DNA of 64,000 nucleotides, taken from positions 1,515,944-1,579,943 of the forward strand of contig NZ_CP010803.1 of the NCBI RefSeq assembly GCF_000960975.1, given 5' to 3'. The position numbers were made by a program, and so were the translations under genes. This document shows, in pieces, positions 60,974 through 64,000 of this stretch. How positions within the stretch are numbered: the stretch's first letter is position 1; each line of letters opens with the position of its first letter. A model generated the notes under the pieces. The model made no database searches and was not told where the DNA came from. It was given only the letters and a program-made list of their open reading frames with translations. Source of the stretch: Martelella endophytica. Lineage in GTDB: Bacteria > Pseudomonadota > Alphaproteobacteria > Rhizobiales > Rhizobiaceae.

Positions 60974-62902
60974 ATGACGCAGGAAAGTACAGGGGCCGCC
61001 CAGGGCGGCAGCGGCTGGAAAATGCTGCTCGCCCTTTCGCGGGCCGTCGCTCTGGTCCTCAAATATATCCTCCTCCTGTTCCTCGCCCTGATGAGCGTGC
61101 TCATCATCTACCAGGTCGTGGCGCGGTTCATCTTCAACAATCCCAGCGCCTATACGGAGGAGCTGCTGAGCTTCCTGCTCATCTGGCTCGGCATACTCGG
61201 CGGCGCCTTCTGCTTCATGGAGGGCCGGCACCTCAACCTGCCGCTTCTCATCGACATGCTTGGCGAGCGTGGCCAGCACCGGCTGCGGGCCATCAATGCA
61301 CTGCTGACGCTCGGCTTCGGCGTGGTGATGTGCATCGGCGGATATCATTCGATCGTCGATGGCATGATGACCGTTTCGCCCATGCTCCGGCTGCCGATGG
61401 GCTGGCTGCAGAGCGTGCTGCTGGTCACCGGCGTGGCGATCGTGCTGTCGCAGCTGCTCGAGCTTGCCACGCTCATTCATGAAGACCGTCGGAATCTTCG
61501 CAGCGTCGCCATCATTGCCGGTGTCATGGTGCTGCTGATCGTGGCGGTGGCCTTCGCCCGCCAGACGGCGACCTATGAATATCTCGTCGACGAATATCTG
61601 ATGACCTTTTCGATGGTCGTTCTGTTCGGCGCCTTCTTCACCTTCCTTATTCTCGGCACGTCGATTTCGGCGGGACTTGCGCTTGCCGGTATTTTCACGC
61701 TCAGCCTGCAGATCGACTTCGGCTCGCTGTCGTCGACCATCGGCGAGCAGATCTTCGGCGGGCTCGATCACTTCGGCTTCCTGGCGCTGCCGTTCTTCGT
61801 GCTTGCCGGCGCAATCATGAACCAGTGCGGCATTGCCCATCGGCTGATCGACTTCGCCATGCTGATCGGCCGGCGCATCCCCGGTTCGCTGTGGCAGACG
61901 AACGTGCTGGCCAACATGCTGTTCGGTTGCCTTTCGGGCTCCGGCATTGCGGCGGCCACCGCTATCGGCAACATCATCGCCCCGATCGCCCGCGAGAACA
62001 AATACGACATGCCGATGACGACCGCCGTCAACGCGGCCTCCGCGCCAACCGGAATGCTGATCCCGCCCACCGGCGCCTTCATCGTCTATTCGCTGATCAC
62101 CGGCGGTTCGGCCTCCATCGTCGCGCTCTTCCTTGCCGGTTATTTCCCGGGCATCGTCATGGGGCTTGCGGTCATGGTCGTCGCCTATGTCTATGCCCGC
62201 AGGCGCGGCTATGCTTCCGACAAGAGCCCCTTCCGTCTGGCCGAGGTCGCCGGCGTTCTCTGGCGGGCGATCCCGAGCCTCGGGCTCGTCGTGCTGGTCA
62301 TCGGCGGCATTGTCGGCGGTGCCTTCACCGCGACGGAAGGTGCAGGCGTGGCCGTGCTTTACAGTCTGGTTCTGGCCATCTGCTATCGCAAGCTGACGCT
62401 GGAGAAGTTGATCCGGGTCGGCATGGAAACGATCTATGCCTCCGGCGTCATCCTGTTCCTGATCGCCTGTTCCGGCCTGATGAGCTGGAGCATGACCTTC
62501 GCCAGCATTCCCGACCAGATCGGCGAGATTCTGACGAGCATTTCCAGCAACAAATACGTGATCCTGCTGATGATCAACGTGGCGCTGCTGATCGTCGGTA
62601 CCTTCATGGACATGTCGCCGGCGATGCTGATCTTCACGCCGATCCTGTTTCCGGTCGTCACCGATCTCGGCGTCGATCCGGTCCATTTCGGTGTCATTAT
62701 CGTCTACAACCTGTGCATGGGCATCGTCACCCCGCCGGTCGGAACCGTGCTGTTCATCTCCGCCTCGATCACCGGCGAGAAGATCACCCGCGTCATCCCG
62801 CCGCTTTTGCCGATCTTCACGGTGCAGTTCATCGGCCTGCTGGTCGTCACCTATCTGCCGGCCTTCAGTCTCGCGCTGCCACGCCTGTTTGGCGTGATGT
62901 AA
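60974..62902 (+). CDS. TRAP transporter fused permease (DctQ-DctM)
   Basis: A 642-residue inner-membrane protein in which the small (DctQ, about residues 1-190) and large (DctM, about 210-642) TRAP permease subunits are fused. The first part has four helices with 'NNPSAYTEELLSFLLIWLG', typical of DctQ; the second has the DctM landmarks 'ALPFFVLAGAIMNQCG', 'CLSGSGIAAATAIG' and 'MGIVTPPVGTVLFI'. The start at 60974 (MTQESTGAAQ) is chosen over a TTG 13 codons upstream; both have weak ribosome sites. With the upstream binding protein it forms a secondary importer. A terminator follows. Confidence 0.93.
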   Translation: MTQESTGAAQGGSGWKMLLALSRAVALVLKYILLLFLALMSVLIIYQVVARFIFNNPSAYTEELLSFLLIWLGILGGAFCFMEGRHLNLPLLIDMLGERGQHRLRAINALLTLGFGVVMCIGGYHSIVDGMMTVSPMLRLPMGWLQSVLLVTGVAIVLSQLLELATLIHEDRRNLRSVAIIAGVMVLLIVAVAFARQTATYEYLVDEYLMTFSMVVLFGAFFTFLILGTSISAGLALAGIFTLSLQIDFGSLSSTIGEQIFGGLDHFGFLALPFFVLAGAIMNQCGIAHRLIDFAMLIGRRIPGSLWQTNVLANMLFGCLSGSGIAAATAIGNIIAPIARENKYDMPMTTAVNAASAPTGMLIPPTGAFIVYSLITGGSASIVALFLAGYFPGIVMGLAVMVVAYVYARRRGYASDKSPFRLAEVAGVLWRAIPSLGLVVLVIGGIVGGAFTATEGAGVAVLYSLVLAICYRKLTLEKLIRVGMETIYASGVILFLIACSGLMSWSMTFASIPDQIGEILTSISSNKYVILLMINVALLIVGTFMDMSPAMLIFTPILFPVVTDLGVDPVHFGVIIVYNLCMGIVTPPVGTVLFISASITGEKITRVIPPLLPIFTVQFIGLLVVTYLPAFSLALPRLFGVM

Positions 62903-62922
62903 GGCCCACAAGAGAGACGCAG

Positions 62923-62952
62923 GGCCGCCGACATTCAGTGCGGCGGCCTTTT
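62923..62952 (+). terminator. Intrinsic terminator after dctQM
   Basis: GGCCGCCG (62923-62930) and CGGCGGCC (62941-62948) form a perfect stem followed by TTTT. It is only 18 bases before the next ATG, so it probably attenuates transcription into the DUF2264 gene. Confidence 0.75.
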
Positions 62953-62970
62953 CATTCCGGGACAGTTTCC

Positions 62971-64000
62971 ATGGCCTATTACGAAAAATTCCAGAACAAT
63001 CCGATGCGCAGCCGCGCGGACTTCCAGCGGTGCGTCTGCGACCTGTTCGAGCCTCTGGTGGCCCGACTGGAGACGCAGGGCGCGGCGCTTGATCTTCATG
63101 AGGGCGGCGCCCACTACGACATGAAGTCGAGTTCGCTCGAAGGTATTGCCCGCCCGCTCTGGGGCATCGTGCCGCTGACCCGCGGCGGCGGTCATTTTGC
63201 ACACTGGCCGCTGGTGCGGAGGGTGATCGCCGAGGGCACCGATCCGGAAAATCCGCACTTCTGGGGCGATCCCGGCGATATCGACCAGCGCTCCGTCGAA
63301 ATGGCTGCCTTCGGCCTGATGCTGCTGATGGTGCCAGGGGAGGGGTGGCATCCCTTCAGCGAGAGCGAAAAGAACAATCTCGCCCGATGGCTTTCGCGCA
63401 TCCAGTATCAGAGGATGCCGAACAACAACTGGCTGTTCTTCACCGTCATCGTCCAGGAGGCGTTGAAATCCGTCGGCCGGGTCGATCTCGTGGAGGCGGC
63501 CCGCGAGGCCGAATGCCTCAATCGTCTTGCCGGCTGGTATCGCGAAGGCGGCTGGTATGGCGATGGCGACGGGCAGGGGGTCGATCACTATGGCGGCTTC
63601 GCCATGCATTTCTACGGTCTGCTCTACGCGCTCTATGCCGACAAGCCGGACGAGAGGCTCGCTGCCCTGTTCCGCGAGCGTGCCGATATCTTCGCCGAAC
63701 CCTTCGCGCACTGGTTTGCCGACACCGGCGAAACGCTCGCCGTCGGTCGATCGCTGTCCTATCGCTTCGCAACCTCCGCTTTCTGGGGTGCGCTCGCCGT
63801 CTCCGGCCAGACGCCGCTATCGGTGGCCACGATCAAGGGATTGTGGGCGCGGCAGATCCGCATCTGGCGCGACAAGCCGATCTTTTCCGCCGATGGCATC
63901 CTGTCGCGCGGCTATGACTATCCAAGCCTTTTCGTCTGCGAGGAATACAATTCCCCGACCTCTCCCTATTGGGCCATGAAGGCGTTCCTGCCGCTGGCGC
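62971..64000 (+). CDS. DUF2264 domain-containing protein, partial
   Basis: The frame opens at an ATG at 62971 and is still open at the window end, giving 343 residues of an unfinished protein. It begins 'MAYYEKFQNNPMRSRADFQR' and continues with 'FWGDPGDIDQRSVEMAAFG', 'NNNWLFFTVIVQEALK', 'YREGGWYGDGDGQGVDHYGG' and 'RFATSAFWGALA'. These fit the DUF2264 family, whose members look like alpha/alpha-toroid proteins related to sugar-active enzymes; biochemical function is not established. No signal peptide is present. Placed after a TRAP importer and near GH88, it may act on uronate-containing sugars. Confidence 0.82.
   Translation, partial: MAYYEKFQNNPMRSRADFQRCVCDLFEPLVARLETQGAALDLHEGGAHYDMKSSSLEGIARPLWGIVPLTRGGGHFAHWPLVRRVIAEGTDPENPHFWGDPGDIDQRSVEMAAFGLMLLMVPGEGWHPFSESEKNNLARWLSRIQYQRMPNNNWLFFTVIVQEALKSVGRVDLVEAAREAECLNRLAGWYREGGWYGDGDGQGVDHYGGFAMHFYGLLYALYADKPDERLAALFRERADIFAEPFAHWFADTGETLAVGRSLSYRFATSAFWGALAVSGQTPLSVATIKGLWARQIRIWRDKPIFSADGILSRGYDYPSLFVCEEYNSPTSPYWAMKAFLPLA

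Noticed and set aside
59699..63202. Very long open frame (over 1100 codons) on the minus strand
   Set aside because: It lies opposite the TRAP genes, is rich in Arg, Asp, His and Gln, has no recognisable domain and reflects GC-rich third positions of the real plus-strand genes.

Overview
The window reads as a stretch of a GC-rich alphaproteobacterial replicon, most probably a member of the Rhizobiales (Rhizobiaceae-like). This rests on the rhizobial-type L-rhamnose genes (DeoR-type RhaR, RhaSTPQ ABC importer, RhaK, fused RhaD, RhaI), on two TGA-N9-TCA iron-responsive boxes of the RirA type, on short palindromic intergenic repeats, and on the density of ABC and TRAP importers. The genus cannot be fixed from the sequence. 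There are no rRNA or tRNA genes, phage genes, insertion sequences or CRISPR arrays. Most of the window is sugar-uptake and catabolic DNA.

Region 1 (1-15.4 kb) is a polysaccharide-use locus. A minus-strand pair (heparinase II/III-type lyase and a discoidin-like protein cut by the window edge) diverges from a plus-strand set: MalF/MalG-type permeases, a GH88 unsaturated uronyl hydrolase, an ABC ATPase, a YesL-family membrane protein and a family 1 binding protein. galK, galT, a GH2 beta-galactosidase and galE follow. The logic is lyase cleavage, import, removal of the unsaturated uronate, release of galactose and Leloir metabolism. A possible structured RNA and a repeat lie downstream of galE.

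Region 2 (15.9-31.1 kb) holds two aldo/keto reductases and an exported gamma-glutamyltransferase, then the whole L-rhamnose pathway: rhaD-rhaI-rhaM on the minus strand, diverging from rhaR-rhaS-rhaT-rhaP-rhaQ-rhaK. The mutarotase gene sits after rhaI rather than between rhaQ and rhaK.

Region 3 (31.2-41.4 kb) is a LacI regulator followed by a tightly coupled operon: family 5 binding protein, DppB/DppC-type permeases, a fused two-domain ATPase, and two tandem PHP-type (CehA/McbA family) metallohydrolases. The substrate is unknown. Uptake followed by hydrolysis of an ester- or phosphodiester-linked compound is the most interesting possibility in the window.

Region 4 (41.5-48.5 kb) is a hydroxamate-type siderophore system: FhuC, FhuD and fused FhuB homologues, a divergent AraC regulator and a TonB-dependent receptor, with an iron box in each promoter region. 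Region 5 (48.7-57 kb) is an RND efflux pump with two adaptor lipoproteins, convergent with a histidine kinase/response regulator pair, plus a DUF3313-type lipoprotein. A 77-bp near-perfect palindrome lies just upstream of the response regulator.

Region 6 (57-64 kb) returns to uronate chemistry: a decayed TRAP permease fragment, a LacI regulator, a second GH88 hydrolase, a TRAP importer (DctP and fused DctQM) and a DUF2264 protein cut by the window end. Long open frames on the opposite strand of most genes are GC-driven shadows and are not reported as genes.
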